Shown: positions 9,345 to 18,449, numbered from the stretch's first letter. The stretch: 64,000 bases of DNA from an uncultured Microbacteriaceae bacterium (GCA_903859205.1 CAIOLM010000023.1:20198-84197), one strand, 5' to 3'. Notes: generated by a model not told the origin, from the letters alone. Numbers and translations are program-made.

Positions 9345-9364
9345 AATGTTCTGTAGTGAACGTT
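9345..9364. promoter_or_regulatory. Imperfect inverted repeat, candidate TetR operator
   Basis: AATGTTC, six bases, then GAACGTT form a 20-bp inverted repeat with one mismatch, ending 35 bases before the monooxygenase start and just downstream of a possible promoter. The size and position suit a TetR-family repressor, and the nearest regulator gene is a TetR member at 9423-10052. Binding is inferred only. Confidence 0.45.
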
Positions 9365-9370
9365 CCAGAT

Positions 9371-9399
9371 AGGTTACAACGTGCAGGGCTTTGCCACAA
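9371..9399 (-). promoter_or_regulatory. Possible sigma-70-type promoter of the monooxygenase gene
   Basis: Read on the minus strand, TTGTGG (9399-9394), a 17-base spacer and TAACCT (9376-9371) form a plausible -35/-10 pair. The start of transcription would fall at or inside the inverted repeat at 9345-9364, as expected for a repressed promoter. Confidence 0.35.
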
Positions 9400-9422
9400 G
9401 GGCGAGCTCAACTCGGTCGATA

Positions 9423-10052
9423 TTAAGCAGTGGGAGCGAGGCGGACCACAATCTCGGCCATCGCGTCAATCAGCGCTGACAAGGGAACCTCAGGGTTTGT
9501 CTCGACCGTAAGAAAAGCACCGTTGAAGAAGGTCAGTGCTGTCACGGTCAGCTGGTCTGCAATTCGAGTCGCGGCAACATCGCCCTGATCCGCGAACGCT
9601 TCACGAATCTGTTCGTGCAACTGCGCTCGTCCGCGATCATTCACTCTTTTGAGAATTGCCACCGTTGCTTCATCGCTCGGATTGGCAAGGATGAGTAGAA
9701 AGAGAAGTCGAAGAAACTCGGGGTGCTCTTCTGCCGAGCGACGTGCCTGCTGAAAGCGTGCGCGAAGCAACTCGAGTGGCGACAGTCCCTTCGTCGCGGG
9801 CTCGGTCACCTCTTGAGTGGTGGCAAAGAAGGCTTCGGCACCTCGTTCCATAACAGCGGCCAAGATGCCCGCCTTCGAGCCGAAGTGCCAATAGATCGAG
9901 CTCGCCGGAAGTCCGGACGTCTGCGCAATCTTGGCCACGCTCGCGCCGTCGTATCCCGACTCAGACATCAGCTGAAGGGCAGCATCGAGAATTGCGGTGC
10001 GCGAGCGCGCTCCCAACTCCTGACGCTTATTCAGCTTGGTCGCAGTCTCCAC
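9423..10052 (-). CDS. TetR/AcrR family transcriptional regulator
   Basis: The 209-residue protein has a clear N-terminal helix-turn-helix of the TetR type: TAILDAALQLMSESGYDGASVAKIAQTSGLPASSIYWHFGSK split across residues 19-61, with the usual Y-WHF-K ending. The C-terminal two thirds are helical and would bind an unknown ligand. It starts with GTG at 10052, 24 bases after the nitrilase gene stop on the same strand, so the two may share a transcript. The gap to the monooxygenase gene contains a promoter-like and an operator-like site. A repressor that lifts in the presence of an aromatic compound is the natural guess, not shown by the sequence. Confidence 0.88.
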   Translation of the reverse strand: METATKLNKRQELGARSRTAILDAALQLMSESGYDGASVAKIAQTSGLPASSIYWHFGSKAGILAAVMERGAEAFFATTQEVTEPATKGLSPLELLRARFQQARRSAEEHPEFLRLLFLLILANPSDEATVAILKRVNDRGRAQLHEQIREAFADQGDVAATRIADQLTVTALTFFNGAFLTVETNPEVPLSALIDAMAEIVVRLAPTA

Positions 10053-10076
10053 GGGTCAAGCCTACGGACTCGGTGC

Positions 10077-11066
10077 CTATTCGGACGCGGTGACGGTTGC
10101 CTGCTCGGCGAAGTCGGATGTGCCAAACGGGGTGTGCGGGGAACGGTCGACTCCGAACGAGAAGACGTCGGGTCGGGCGTAGTGTCCTGAGCCGTCAGCA
10201 AAGAATTTGGCAAACGGAATGAGTGAGAGGTCGAGGTCTGCGTAGAGAATGGCTTCGTCGTTGCGGTGTGGCTCAGCGAGCCACTTTCCGTTCGGCGCGA
10301 TAAAGCCGGTCATTCCGCCGCCGACGGTCGGGGCATCCGGGCCCTCTGGCACACCGAGTCGCTCGATGATTTCTTCTGACACACGTCCTTGAACGACAAT
10401 GACGAAGGTTTGTGAACAGATGGCATGAGCCTGAGCCAGGGTGGATGAGTAGTGGTCGAAGTCGTCAGCGTTGGGGTCGGCATGGGTGGCGCTGATGGCC
10501 GGCCATGCCGCAACGTGAATCTGCTCGCCGAGGGCGGCAAGCGCGTACTTGTTGAGGTCCATGCTGTGCTCGAAACAGATGAGACCGCCGACCTTGGCAA
10601 AGCCGGTGTCGACAACGAAGACGTCGCGGCCATCGCCTCGACCCCACACGGTGCGCTCGGCGTTGGTGGGGTGCAGTTTGCGGTGCTTGGCAACCAGTTC
10701 GCCAGAAGGTGAAAACCAGGCTTGCGTGTTGTAAAGCGTGCCACCTTCGCGCTCGTCAACGCCCAAGCAGACCCATACTCCGGCTTTGCGGCAGGCCTCG
10801 CCAATCGCGCGGGACTCCTTGCTGGGAAGTTCAATCGAGTTCAGGTAGAGCTCGCGAAACAGGGGTGCCGCATATTTCGTGGTGTGCGACCAAATCCAGT
10901 GCGGGTAGCCCGGCAGGAACGTTTCGGGAAAGGCGATGAGTTTGGCGCCGGCCGCGCCGGCCTCTTCGATCATGGCGATTGTCTTTTCAACGCCAGCCGC
11001 AAGGTTCAAGAAGGGTGCCGCAGCGTGAACAGCGGCGACTTTGACGACGTTCGAGAGTTCATCCAT
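10077..11066 (-). CDS. Carbon-nitrogen hydrolase of the nitrilase family
   Basis: The 329-residue protein contains the three catalytic positions of the nitrilase superfamily: Glu48 in FPETFLPGYP, Lys130 in KHRKLHPTNAER and Cys164 in GGLICFEHSM. The LPGYPHW segment and the length suit true nitrilases (aliphatic or aryl nitrile to acid plus ammonia) better than the short amidases. The CFEH sequence replaces the more usual CWEH, so the exact substrate class is uncertain. I chose the ATG at 11066; a GTG six bases upstream is also in frame. It is the first gene of the minus-strand group nitrilase, TetR, monooxygenase, DCC, which suggests aromatic or nitrile detoxification. Confidence 0.85.
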   Translation of the reverse strand: MDELSNVVKVAAVHAAAPFLNLAAGVEKTIAMIEEAGAAGAKLIAFPETFLPGYPHWIWSHTTKYAAPLFRELYLNSIELPSKESRAIGEACRKAGVWVCLGVDEREGGTLYNTQAWFSPSGELVAKHRKLHPTNAERTVWGRGDGRDVFVVDTGFAKVGGLICFEHSMDLNKYALAALGEQIHVAAWPAISATHADPNADDFDHYSSTLAQAHAICSQTFVIVVQGRVSEEIIERLGVPEGPDAPTVGGGMTGFIAPNGKWLAEPHRNDEAILYADLDLSLIPFAKFFADGSGHYARPDVFSFGVDRSPHTPFGTSDFAEQATVTASE

Positions 11067-11146
11067 GGTCACACCCTAGGCTTCTCGCACGATGAGCGAA
11101 AGGCAATGCGTGCAGATGGGGTGAAGATGCCCCGCAGGCACCTTTC

Positions 11147-11163
11147 TATGTAGGCCCCGTCGG
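11147..11163. repeat. Second copy of the tRNA-Lys 3' end (17 bp), possible attachment-site scar
   Basis: The 17 bases TATGTAGGCCCCGTCGG are repeated exactly at 11279-11295, where they form the 3' end of tRNA-Lys (T-arm edge, acceptor strand) plus flanking bases. The copies are in direct orientation 132 bases apart. A duplicated tRNA 3' end is what integration of a mobile element leaves. No integrase remains between them. A relic of a deleted tandem tRNA is an alternative. Confidence 0.5.
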
Positions 11164-11252
11164 TCCCCGCCGCGACCAGCAAAGCGATGCTTTGCATCAG
11201 CGGCGTGGGCCCATCGAACCCGGTTCTCGCTCACCAGGGCGAAAATGAGAAA

Positions 11253-11270
11253 GACCCCCTAAAGGAGGTC
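11253..11270 (-). terminator. Terminator-like hairpin after tRNA-Lys
   Basis: On the minus strand GACCTCC, loop TTTA, and GGGGGTC form a 7-bp stem with one T-G pair, followed by a T-rich tract (TTTCTCATTTTC). It lies 12 bases past the tRNA 3' end. Confidence 0.6.
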
Positions 11271-11282
11271 CTTTTATTTATG

Positions 11283-11355
<73 letters not shown>

Positions 11356-11405
11356 GCGCCCGAAGGCACTCCTCCATTCTAGAGATACCGCGCTGGGGCC
11401 GAGAG

Positions 11406-12518
11406 TCAGCGAACGAGACCGACACTTCGCTTGTAGGCGAGGATGCGCATGACCTTGTGTTCCATCTCGATGCGCGAGAGGTAGCCCGTGCCTATGGCTG
11501 CGGTCACGGCCTTCTCGACTCCGGCTGTTCCACCACACAGCAGAGCGACATCGACACCGGCCTTGAGCGCACGCAGCGTAGCCCGAGGCACCGAGCCGCC
11601 TGTGGTCGCGGTTGCCGCATCCATCGACAGGGAATCGGTCACAATCAGTGAGTTGGGCCCGACGCGCTCGCGTAGGTATGAAAGGGCACTCGGCGAGAGG
11701 GTGGCCGGCTCGCGACCTTTCGTCAATCCGGGAACAGCCAAGTGCCCGACCATCACTGCGTGAAAGTCGGCCGCGAAGGCAGTCTCAAACGGAACGAGGT
11801 CAGACGTCTTGAGCACGCTCAGTCGCGGGATGGTCGCTGCTCCGATGTGCGTATCGGATGCGCGTCCGTGGCCAGGCCAGTGCTTGATCACCGGAATGAC
11901 GCCGCCTGCTTTTAGGCCGTTGCCCCATGCCACGACCGCCTTGCCCACTGTGCTGGGCTTGGACGAGAACGCGCGCCCACCGGCGCTGATGAAGTGTCCG
12001 GGAACATCGAGGTCGGCCACCGGAGCAAACGACATCGTGATGCCCAGTGCGCGCATCCGGGTGCCGTAGTCGGTGGCCGTTGCGGTCAGTTTGCTCGCTG
12101 ACCAGCGGCCCATGGTTTTTGCCGAGGGAAGCGCATAAATCGCTTCATCGAGGCGCTGCACATCACCGCCCTCTTCATCGCTGGCAATGATTGGTGGCAC
12201 GCCAGCCGTATTTTTTGCGGCAAGGGCTGAGATCACCTTCGCTAGGCGCGGAGGCGTCGAGCCGCCCAAAATGGCCACACCCCCAATGCCGTGCCGAACT
12301 GCGGTGGTCAAACTGCCAAGGTTGTCGAGCGGGGCGCAGAAGAAGAGCGTCTGAGTCGCCAGCTGCGCGTTCGACCACGTGGAAGGATCGCTCACCCGAT
12401 ACGGGCTCGGTTCATTCGGAATCGATGCGGACGCCGGGTCTGAGACCGCCAGAGTTGATACGGTCAGGGCGGTCACTGCGGTGAGCGCAATCGCCCATGC
12501 TCGCTTCGCCGCAGTCAT
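11406..12518 (-). CDS. Exported glycoside hydrolase family 3 protein (beta-N-acetylhexosaminidase type)
   Basis: The 370-residue protein begins with a basic stretch and hydrophobic core (AWAIALTAVTALTVSTLAVS) ending in ASA, a secretory signal peptide. The mature part has KHWPGHGRASDTHIG, the NagZ-type loop with the catalytic His-Asp pair, and the nucleophile region LIVTDSLSMDA. GH3 enzymes with this loop remove N-acetylglucosamine from muropeptides or chitin oligomers. It stands alone between tRNA-Lys and a divergent gene. Since it is exported, a role in cell-wall turnover outside the membrane or scavenging is more likely than classic cytoplasmic NagZ recycling. Confidence 0.87.
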   Translation of the reverse strand: MTAAKRAWAIALTAVTALTVSTLAVSDPASASIPNEPSPYRVSDPSTWSNAQLATQTLFFCAPLDNLGSLTTAVRHGIGGVAILGGSTPPRLAKVISALAAKNTAGVPPIIASDEEGGDVQRLDEAIYALPSAKTMGRWSASKLTATATDYGTRMRALGITMSFAPVADLDVPGHFISAGGRAFSSKPSTVGKAVVAWGNGLKAGGVIPVIKHWPGHGRASDTHIGAATIPRLSVLKTSDLVPFETAFAADFHAVMVGHLAVPGLTKGREPATLSPSALSYLRERVGPNSLIVTDSLSMDAATATTGGSVPRATLRALKAGVDVALLCGGTAGVEKAVTAAIGTGYLSRIEMEHKVMRILAYKRSVGLVR

Positions 12519-12561
12519 TCACCCAGCTTAGGCATTCACTGGATGCGGGAGAATGAGAGAC

Positions 12562-13182
12562 ATGTCTTTCCACCGCCCCGCGATGTTCGCCGGTCACGAG
12601 TTCTCGGCCTTCGAGGGCGCCTCGGATCCGGCGGCGGTGAGCGCGCTCGCGCACGAAAGTGCATCCCTGCTTCTTGCCCACGTCAAGGATGCCCCGGCCT
12701 CGGTAGTCGACCGGGCCGTCGAGCTCACCGATGAGCACGGCCTCGACCTCGCCGCCGAGCTCTGGTCGCAAACCGGAGCACACAGCTTGCCCGGAAGCCT
12801 CTGGAGGCTCTATCTGGTGCGGGCGGTCATTCGCGAGCAAGACGCCCACATGAGCCACCTGTACGCCGTCGGCAACGCGGTGCTCCACACTGCCGACCAC
12901 GTGGTCGCGGGCGCCCCAACCCCGGCTGGCCCGGCCGAGATTCGCGAGCTCGCCGACCAGATTCTGCGGGGAGCCTTCGCAGGTGATTATGGTCACGCCC
13001 TCGAGCGAGCGGCAGCTTTCTGCCGTGTCACCGCTGCGGGCTGCATCGAACAGGCCCACGAAAACGACACCGTGAACCCCGAACTTGCGGCAGCTCTGAC
13101 GACCCAGGGCGCCCGCCTGTCGACCATCGGAAGCGAGCTCGATATCTGTGCTCGCATGTGGCGAAGCGACAACCTGGTCTAG
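12562..13182 (+). CDS. Conserved actinobacterial protein of unknown function
   Basis: The predicted 206-residue protein is helical and rich in Ala, Glu and His, with no signal peptide or membrane segment. I recognise the layout (PAMFAGHEFSAFEG near the start, ELWSQTGAHSLPGSLWRLYLVRAVIR in the middle) from conserved Microbacteriaceae proteins that databases often mislabel as an RNA polymerase subunit; nothing in the sequence supports that label. The ATG at 12562 has a GAGAG tract a few bases upstream; ATG 12553 is an alternative. Codon bias is strong and GC-rich in third positions, so it is a real gene. No function can be assigned. Confidence 0.75.
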   Translation: MSFHRPAMFAGHEFSAFEGASDPAAVSALAHESASLLLAHVKDAPASVVDRAVELTDEHGLDLAAELWSQTGAHSLPGSLWRLYLVRAVIREQDAHMSHLYAVGNAVLHTADHVVAGAPTPAGPAEIRELADQILRGAFAGDYGHALERAAAFCRVTAAGCIEQAHENDTVNPELAAALTTQGARLSTIGSELDICARMWRSDNLV

Positions 13183-13335
13183 CCCACACGCTTAGAATTG
13201 GATGGCCGGGCCGCAGTAACCCCGGGCTCCAATATTTCGCCGCTACGAGCGGCCTTCCGCCGAGAGGCGTTTACCTGCGGCTCGGCTTTACTTTCGTCGG
13301 TTGAGTAGCCCGCAGGGCGTATCGCAACCTGTTCG

Positions 13336-14115
13336 TTACCCGAAGCGACCGGAGATGTAGTCCTCGGTTGCCTGCACAGAGGGCCGTTCGAAAATCGTCG
13401 TCGTGTCATCGAATTCAATGAGCTTGCCGGGTTCACCGGTGCCGGCGATGTTAAAGAACGCAGTGCGATCCGACACACGTGAGGCCTGCTGCATGTTGTG
13501 CGTCACAATCACGATCGTGTACTCGGCCTTGAGTTCCTCGATGAGGTCTTCGATGGCGAGCGTCGAGATCGGGTCGAGAGCCGAGCAGGGCTCATCCATG
13601 AGCAACACATCGGGCTGCACCGCGATTGCGCGGGCAATGCACAGACGCTGCTGCTGACCGCCGGAAAGCGAGGAGCCCGGCTTGTCGAGGCGATCCTTTA
13701 CCTCTTTCCAGAGGTTGGCTCCCTTGAGTGAGTTCTCAACGATGTCGTCTGCCTCGGTTTTCGGAATGCGCGTGTTGTTCAGCTTCACGCCGGCCAGCAC
13801 GTTGTCTCGAATCGACATGGTGGGGAAAGGGTTCGGGCGCTGAAAAACCATGCCGACCTGGCGACGCACGAGAACGGGGTCGACGTTGTCGGCGTAGAGG
13901 TTGTTGCCGTCGAGCAGGACTTCGCCCTCGACGCGAGCTCCAGGGATGACCTCGTGCATGCGATTGAGCGTGCGCAAGAACGTCGACTTTCCGCAACCCG
14001 AAGGACCGATAAAGGCAGTCACTGTGCGGGGCTCGATGGTGAGTGACACATCTTCTACGGCAAGAAATTTGCTGTAGTAAACGTTCAAATCACGAACTTC
14101 AATGCGCTTAGACAC
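13336..14115 (-). CDS. pstB: Phosphate ABC transporter, ATP-binding protein
   Basis: The 259-residue protein has Walker A (GPSGCGKST), the PstB-typical [13 protein letters not shown]-loop region, the ABC signature LSGGQQQRL, Walker [14 protein letters not shown] and the switch His in THNM. It powers high-affinity phosphate uptake through the PstC-PstA pore. It is the last gene of pstS-pstC-pstA-pstB on the minus strand, 21 bases after pstA. The gene order is the usual one, except that phoU lies about 10 kb away. Confidence 0.96.
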   Translation of the reverse strand: MSKRIEVRDLNVYYSKFLAVEDVSLTIEPRTVTAFIGPSGCGKSTFLRTLNRMHEVIPGARVEGEVLLDGNNLYADNVDPVLVRRQVGMVFQRPNPFPTMSIRDNVLAGVKLNNTRIPKTEADDIVENSLKGANLWKEVKDRLDKPGSSLSGGQQQRLCIARAIAVQPDVLLMDEPCSALDPISTLAIEDLIEELKAEYTIVIVTHNMQQASRVSDRTAFFNIAGTGEPGKLIEFDDTTTIFERPSVQATEDYISGRFG

Positions 14116-14136
14116 GGGATTCCTTTGTGTGGTGGC

Positions 14137-15201
14137 TTATCGGTTGCCCTTGGGGGCAAGAACTTTGGCAAGGATGCGGGCGGCGAGGTTGAGCAGCATG
14201 ACAATGAGCATGAGAACCAGCGCGCCGGTCCAAGCACGGTCAATGTATGCCTGTGCGTCTGCGCCTTGGTTGGCGTATTGCGTGTACACGTATACAGGAA
14301 GGGTCGTCATGCGGCCCTTGAACAGGTCGCCATTGAGGCTTGTGCTCAAGCCCGCGATGATGAGCAAGGGCGCCGTCTCGCCAATGATGCGAGAGATCGA
14401 GATGACGACGCCCGTGATGATTCCGGCAATCGAGGTCGGCAAAACGACCTTGATGATCGTGAGCCACTTAGGAACGCCGAGGGCGTAAGACGCTTCGCGC
14501 AACTCATTTGGAACGAGCTTCAACATCTCTTCGGTTGAACGCACGACAACCGGAATCATGAGCAGCGAGAGTGCAACTGCGCCGCCGATGCCGAATCGGA
14601 TGCCCGGGCCGAACACAATCGCGAACAGCGCAAAGGCGAAGAGACCGGCAACGATTGAAGGGATGCCAGTCATGACGTCGATGAAGAACGTGATTCCCTT
14701 GGCGAGGCGACCCTTGCCGTATTCGACGAGGTAGATGGCTGTCATGATTCCAATCGGAATCGAGATGACCGAGGCTGCGGCCGTCACTTCAAGCGTTCCC
14801 ACGATGGCGTGAAGGCCTCCACCACCCGCACCTACGACATTGCGCATCGACGTCGAAAAGAACTCCCAGTCGAGTCGATTCAGCCCGTTTGCGACGGTTG
14901 TGATGATGAGCGACAGCAAGGGAATGAGCGCGATGCCAAAAGCTCCGTACAGTGCGCCTGTGACGAGTCGATCCGTTGCCTTACGCCGGCCCTCGACGAT
15001 TGTGCTTAAAACATAGATAAGTGCCACGCTCAAAATGATTGCGATGATCAGCGCCGCGACGATGTTCAACGAGTTGGTGATGCCAGCAATCTGTAGCACC
15101 CAGGAGAAGGCGAACGACACCAGGAGCGAAAGCACTGCGGTTGCGAGAAGCGTGCGGCGCCCAATTGAACGGCGAGAATTCGTGAAGTCAACCGTCTGCA
15201 T
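14137..15201 (-). CDS. pstA: Phosphate ABC transporter, permease PstA
   Basis: The 354-residue membrane protein has a long N-terminal part with two or three extra hydrophobic segments, then a BPD-type permease core. The EAA loop region (ELREASYALGVPKWLTIIKVVLP) contacts PstB. It is longer than the E. coli protein, as is common in actinobacteria. The start at 15201 shares a base with the pstC stop (TAATG), so translation is coupled. Together with PstC it forms the inner-membrane channel. Confidence 0.95.
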   Translation of the reverse strand: MQTVDFTNSRRSIGRRTLLATAVLSLLVSFAFSWVLQIAGITNSLNIVAALIIAIILSVALIYVLSTIVEGRRKATDRLVTGALYGAFGIALIPLLSLIITTVANGLNRLDWEFFSTSMRNVVGAGGGGLHAIVGTLEVTAAASVISIPIGIMTAIYLVEYGKGRLAKGITFFIDVMTGIPSIVAGLFAFALFAIVFGPGIRFGIGGAVALSLLMIPVVVRSTEEMLKLVPNELREASYALGVPKWLTIIKVVLPTSIAGIITGVVISISRIIGETAPLLIIAGLSTSLNGDLFKGRMTTLPVYVYTQYANQGADAQAYIDRAWTGALVLMLIVMLLNLAARILAKVLAPKGNR

Positions 15202-16142
15202 TAGTTCGCTCCCGAGAAGGCGTTGCGACGGTTGATAATGACACGAGCAATTGAATTCACAATGAGCGTGATGATGAACAGGATGAGGCCGGTTGCGATG
15301 AGCACGTTGATGCCAAGCCCGTGCGCCTCAGGGAAGTTCAAGGCGATGTTGGCAGCAATCGTGGTGGGGTTTTGAGACTGCAGTAGGGCAAACGACACGA
15401 TGACGGCGGGCGAGAGCACCATGGCGACAGCCATTGTTTCGCCGAGTGCTCGACCAAGGCCGAGCATGGTTGCCGAGATGATTCCGGCGCGACCGAAGGG
15501 CAGTACGGCGGTCTTGACCACTTCCCATTTGGTCGCTCCCAGAGCGAGCGCGGCCTCTTCGTGCAGGCGAGGCGTTTGGAGGAAGACCTCGCGACACAGG
15601 GCCGTGATGATGGGCATGATCATGACCGCAAGCACGATGGCAACGGTGAGAACCGTGCGACCGGTTCCTGACACGGGGCCGGCGAACAGGGGGAACCATC
15701 CCACATTGTCGACCAGCCACGCGTAGAAGGGTTGAACGAATGGTGCTAACACGCTTATGCCCCAGAGGCCATATACAACCGAAGGCACGGCGGCCAACAG
15801 GTCGATGACATATCCGAGCGGTTGTGCAAGACGGCGTGGCGCGTAATGCGAAATGAACAGTGCAATGCCAACGGAGATGGGCAGTGCGATCATGAGGGCC
15901 AGGGCAGCTGCCCAGACCGTTCCAAAAATCAATGGACCTACATAGGCCCAAAAGCCAGCGCCGTCGTCCGAGATGTCTTTCGGCTTGGCGCTGAGTGCGG
16001 GCAGGCTTTGTGCCACAAGAAACACAGCAACTGCGGCCAGTGTGACCAAAATGATGATGCCCGCTGCGAGAGAGAATCGCGAGAAGAGCTTGTCGCCAAG
16101 GCGTCTGATTGAACGCGGGGACGTCCGGGCTGTGGTGGTCAC
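15201..16142 (-). CDS. pstC: Phosphate ABC transporter, permease PstC
   Basis: The 313-residue protein has about six membrane segments. The motif HEEAALALGATKWEVVKTAVLP is the EAA loop that docks on PstB. The GTG start at 16142 is preceded by an A/G-rich stretch (AAGAAAG) at the right distance. The gene follows pstS after an 89-base gap that holds a strong hairpin, which would let pstS mRNA be more abundant than that of the permeases, as known for other pst operons. Confidence 0.95.
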   Translation of the reverse strand: MTTTARTSPRSIRRLGDKLFSRFSLAAGIIILVTLAAVAVFLVAQSLPALSAKPKDISDDGAGFWAYVGPLIFGTVWAAALALMIALPISVGIALFISHYAPRRLAQPLGYVIDLLAAVPSVVYGLWGISVLAPFVQPFYAWLVDNVGWFPLFAGPVSGTGRTVLTVAIVLAVMIMPIITALCREVFLQTPRLHEEAALALGATKWEVVKTAVLPFGRAGIISATMLGLGRALGETMAVAMVLSPAVIVSFALLQSQNPTTIAANIALNFPEAHGLGINVLIATGLILFIITLIVNSIARVIINRRNAFSGAN

Positions 16143-16177
16143 AATTCTTTCTTACTGCATCGAGTCGAACATAGGAA

Positions 16178-16220
16178 ATGCCCGGCTCTCAAATTCGATG
16201 TGAACCTGAGAACCGGGCAT
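16178..16220. terminator. Strong hairpin between pstS and pstC (attenuator or mRNA stabiliser)
   Basis: ATGCCCGG-C-TCTCA (16178-16191) pairs with TGAGA-A-CCGGGCAT (16207-16220): 13 pairs with one mismatch and a 15-base loop. There is no U-run, so partial termination or protection of the pstS transcript end is more likely than full termination. Confidence 0.6.
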
Positions 16221-16231
16221 CATCCGGCTGA

Positions 16232-17305
16232 TTACTTGATGGCCGCCACGATGTCGCCAGCCTTCTTTGACAGCTCAGCGGTAAGCGGTGCAGAGCCAGC
16301 AGCCTTGGCTGCAGCGGTCTGCCCCTCGGGGCTCACGATGTATCCGATGTATGCCTTCACGAGCGGGGCTACCGCAGCGTCAGCGTACTGCTGGCATCCG
16401 ATGATGTAGCTCACTAGCACCAGCGGGTAGTGCGAGGAGTCGGTCGTCGCACGATTGATCTTGAATGCCAAGTCAGCGGCGTCGCGACCTTCTACAACGG
16501 TCGACTCAGCAACGACAGCAGCGGCACCTGCAGCACTCGGTGCAACGAACTTGTCGCCCACCTTGATGTTGGCAACACCCAGGCCAGCGGCCTTGGAGAA
16601 GTCGGCGTAGCCGATGGTTCCCTTACCGTTCTTGACAGCCGAGACAACTCCCGAGGTGCCCTGGGCGCCCTCACCGGTTTTGCCAGGGAATACGTCAGCC
16701 GCAGCTTCGGTCCAGTCGGCCGGAGCAACCTTGTTCAGGTAATCGGTGAAGTTCTTGGTGGTTCCCGACTTGTCGGAACGGTGAACAGCCGTGATGGCCA
16801 GGTCGGGAAGAGTGGTTCCCGCGTTCAATGCTGCAATAGCTGCGTCGTTCCACTTGGTGATCTTGCCGGTGAAAATCTTGGCAAGCACCGATGCGTCGAG
16901 GTTCAGGCTCTTGACTCCGTCAACGTTATAGATGACGGCGATGGGCGAGATGTACGAGGGAACCTCGAAGAGCATGGTGCTGGGGGCACAGCCGGCGAAT
17001 GTCTTGGTGAGCTCGTCATCGCTCAAGTACGAGTCGCTGCCGGCAAATGCGACGCCACCAGCAATGAACTGCTCGCGACCAGCACCAGAACCGGCGGGGT
17101 CGTAAGTGATGTTGACGTTTTCGTTTGCGGTCTGGAAAGCGGCAATCCAGCTTTCCTGGGCGCTGCCCTGCGCCGACGAACCTGCACCAGCGAGGTCGCC
17201 GGATAGGTCAGAGCTGCCTCCGCCTGCACACGCAGTCAAGAGAAGAGCAGAAACAGCGGTTACCGAAGCAATAGCCGCATAGCGACCAAAGCGGGTCATC
17301 TTCAC
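16232..17305 (-). CDS. pstS: Phosphate-binding lipoprotein PstS
   Basis: The 357-residue protein starts with a lipoprotein signal: basic residues, a hydrophobic core, then the lipobox LTAC followed by a Gly/Ser linker. The mature part has PAGSGAGREQFIAGGVAFAGSDSYL and HRSDKSGTTKNFTDYL split over two regions, the phosphate-contacting loops of PstS. I chose GTG at 17305 because AAAGGG lies eight bases upstream; the ATG at 17299 is too far from it. It captures phosphate outside the membrane and hands it to PstCA. An inverted repeat lies in its leader. Confidence 0.94.
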   Translation of the reverse strand: MKMTRFGRYAAIASVTAVSALLLTACAGGGSSDLSGDLAGAGSSAQGSAQESWIAAFQTANENVNITYDPAGSGAGREQFIAGGVAFAGSDSYLSDDELTKTFAGCAPSTMLFEVPSYISPIAVIYNVDGVKSLNLDASVLAKIFTGKITKWNDAAIAALNAGTTLPDLAITAVHRSDKSGTTKNFTDYLNKVAPADWTEAAADVFPGKTGEGAQGTSGVVSAVKNGKGTIGYADFSKAAGLGVANIKVGDKFVAPSAAGAAAVVAESTVVEGRDAADLAFKINRATTDSSHYPLVLVSYIIGCQQYADAAVAPLVKAYIGYIVSPEGQTAAAKAAGSAPLTAELSKKAGDIVAAIK

Positions 17306-17333
17306 GATGTGGTCCCTTTCATGGGGGTCGATG

Positions 17334-17355
17334 TCGAACGTACGTTTACGTTCGA
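17334..17355. promoter_or_regulatory. Perfect 9-bp inverted repeat in the pstS leader
   Basis: TCGAACGTA (17334-17342), spacer CGTT, and TACGTTCGA (17347-17355) form a perfect dyad 29 bases upstream of the pstS start. It could be an operator for a dimeric regulator or an RNA hairpin close to the start. Weak PHO-box-like direct repeats (GTTCATC and TTGACC on the minus strand) lie further upstream at 17386-17403. Confidence 0.5.
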
Positions 17356-17501
17356 TACAACGATACGGGAGCAGATGTCGCATTCAGGTCAAGTCAGATG
17401 AACGGCGTGCGAAACCCAATCTTGTTTTCTGCCTAGCTCAGCTGTGCGAATGCTGAACGTGCGGTCGGTGACGCGTTGAGAGATCGTGCGCACCGTGCGG
17501 G

Positions 17502-18449
17502 CTAAACGAGCGCGTCGTGCGTTTCGATTGCGATGATGCGCGAACGGGGGCTCTCCGAACGAATGTGAACCACACTGAACGACGCAGTGTCGAGTTCAGC
17601 CGCTTGATAGAGGGACGCCGTTGTGGGTGTCCCGGTTGCTGCAGCGATTTCTTCGAGCAAGACAGGAATTACGGGGCCGTGACTGCACAGAATGGCGTTC
17701 TTGCGTTTGTGCAGGCGGCGGTCAACAATGTCGGTGATCTCTTGGCTTGCCCCGCGGAACGCGTGTTGTGACAGGTCATCGGTCACAGTGATTTTGCGAT
17801 CATGTGCCACGGCAAACGGTTCGAGCGTTTGAACGCATCGAACGCTCGAACTCGAAATGATTTTGGTCGGGCCCCATGCGGAGAGTGAGGCAACAATGTG
17901 TTCGGCTTGGCGCAGTCCTTGAGGGGCGAGCGGCCTCGTCTGGTCAGGCAAGCGATACGTGAGGGGGTCTAACGCCTTCGCATGCCGCAACACGATGAGA
18001 GCGAAAGATCGATGAGCGTCGGTGGCCACGAGCGCCTCGAACAGATTCAGAACGTGCCGATCGAGGTCATAGGTGAGTTCCTTCGCGACCTTGTGAATCG
18101 GAAGCCATCGCACGGAGGTGACTTCCTCATTTGGAACGAACACTGACGCCTTGGCAGCTTCATCGCTCACCTCGGCGGCCCAGTAGTGCACTTCCTTGGA
18201 CTTGCCGTTGGCGAGGTCGTACCGAGTGACGCCTAGCGGCGCGCCCAGCGCAACGTTGACCCCTGTTTCCTCCCAGGTTTCACGAACTGCGCACTGGGGC
18301 AGGCTTTCACCCGGGTCTAGCTTTCCCTTAGGGAAGGTATGGTCTTTCTGAACCGTGCGGTGAATGACGAGGAGATGAATGACCCCCTTGATTTCACGCC
18401 AGCAAACCGTGCCGGCGGCGTAAACCGTTTCTGAGACTGCCGGGCTCAT
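17502..18449 (-). CDS. NUDIX hydrolase fused to histidine phosphatase (MutT1-like)
   Basis: The 315-residue protein has an N-terminal NUDIX domain with the box around [23 protein letters not shown] (residues about 42-65) and a C-terminal histidine phosphatase domain containing LRHAKA and [10 protein letters not shown]. The same pair of domains occurs in mycobacterial MutT1, which clears 8-oxo-dGTP and hydrolyses diadenosine polyphosphates. Its start overlaps the ppk stop by four bases, so glnR, ppk and this gene form an operon. The link to polyphosphate kinase is conserved in actinobacteria as far as I recall. Confidence 0.88.
   Translation of the reverse strand: MSPAVSETVYAAGTVCWREIKGVIHLLVIHRTVQKDHTFPKGKLDPGESLPQCAVRETWEETGVNVALGAPLGVTRYDLANGKSKEVHYWAAEVSDEAAKASVFVPNEEVTSVRWLPIHKVAKELTYDLDRHVLNLFEALVATDAHRSFALIVLRHAKALDPLTYRLPDQTRPLAPQGLRQAEHIVASLSAWGPTKIISSSSVRCVQTLEPFAVAHDRKITVTDDLSQHAFRGASQEITDIVDRRLHKRKNAILCSHGPVIPVLLEEIAAATGTPTTASLYQAAELDTASFSVVHIRSESPRSRIIAIETHDALV

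Noticed and set aside
13183..13335. Possible short gene between the conserved unknown and pstB
   Set aside because: Only short frames without ribosome-binding site or codon bias; no clear terminator either.
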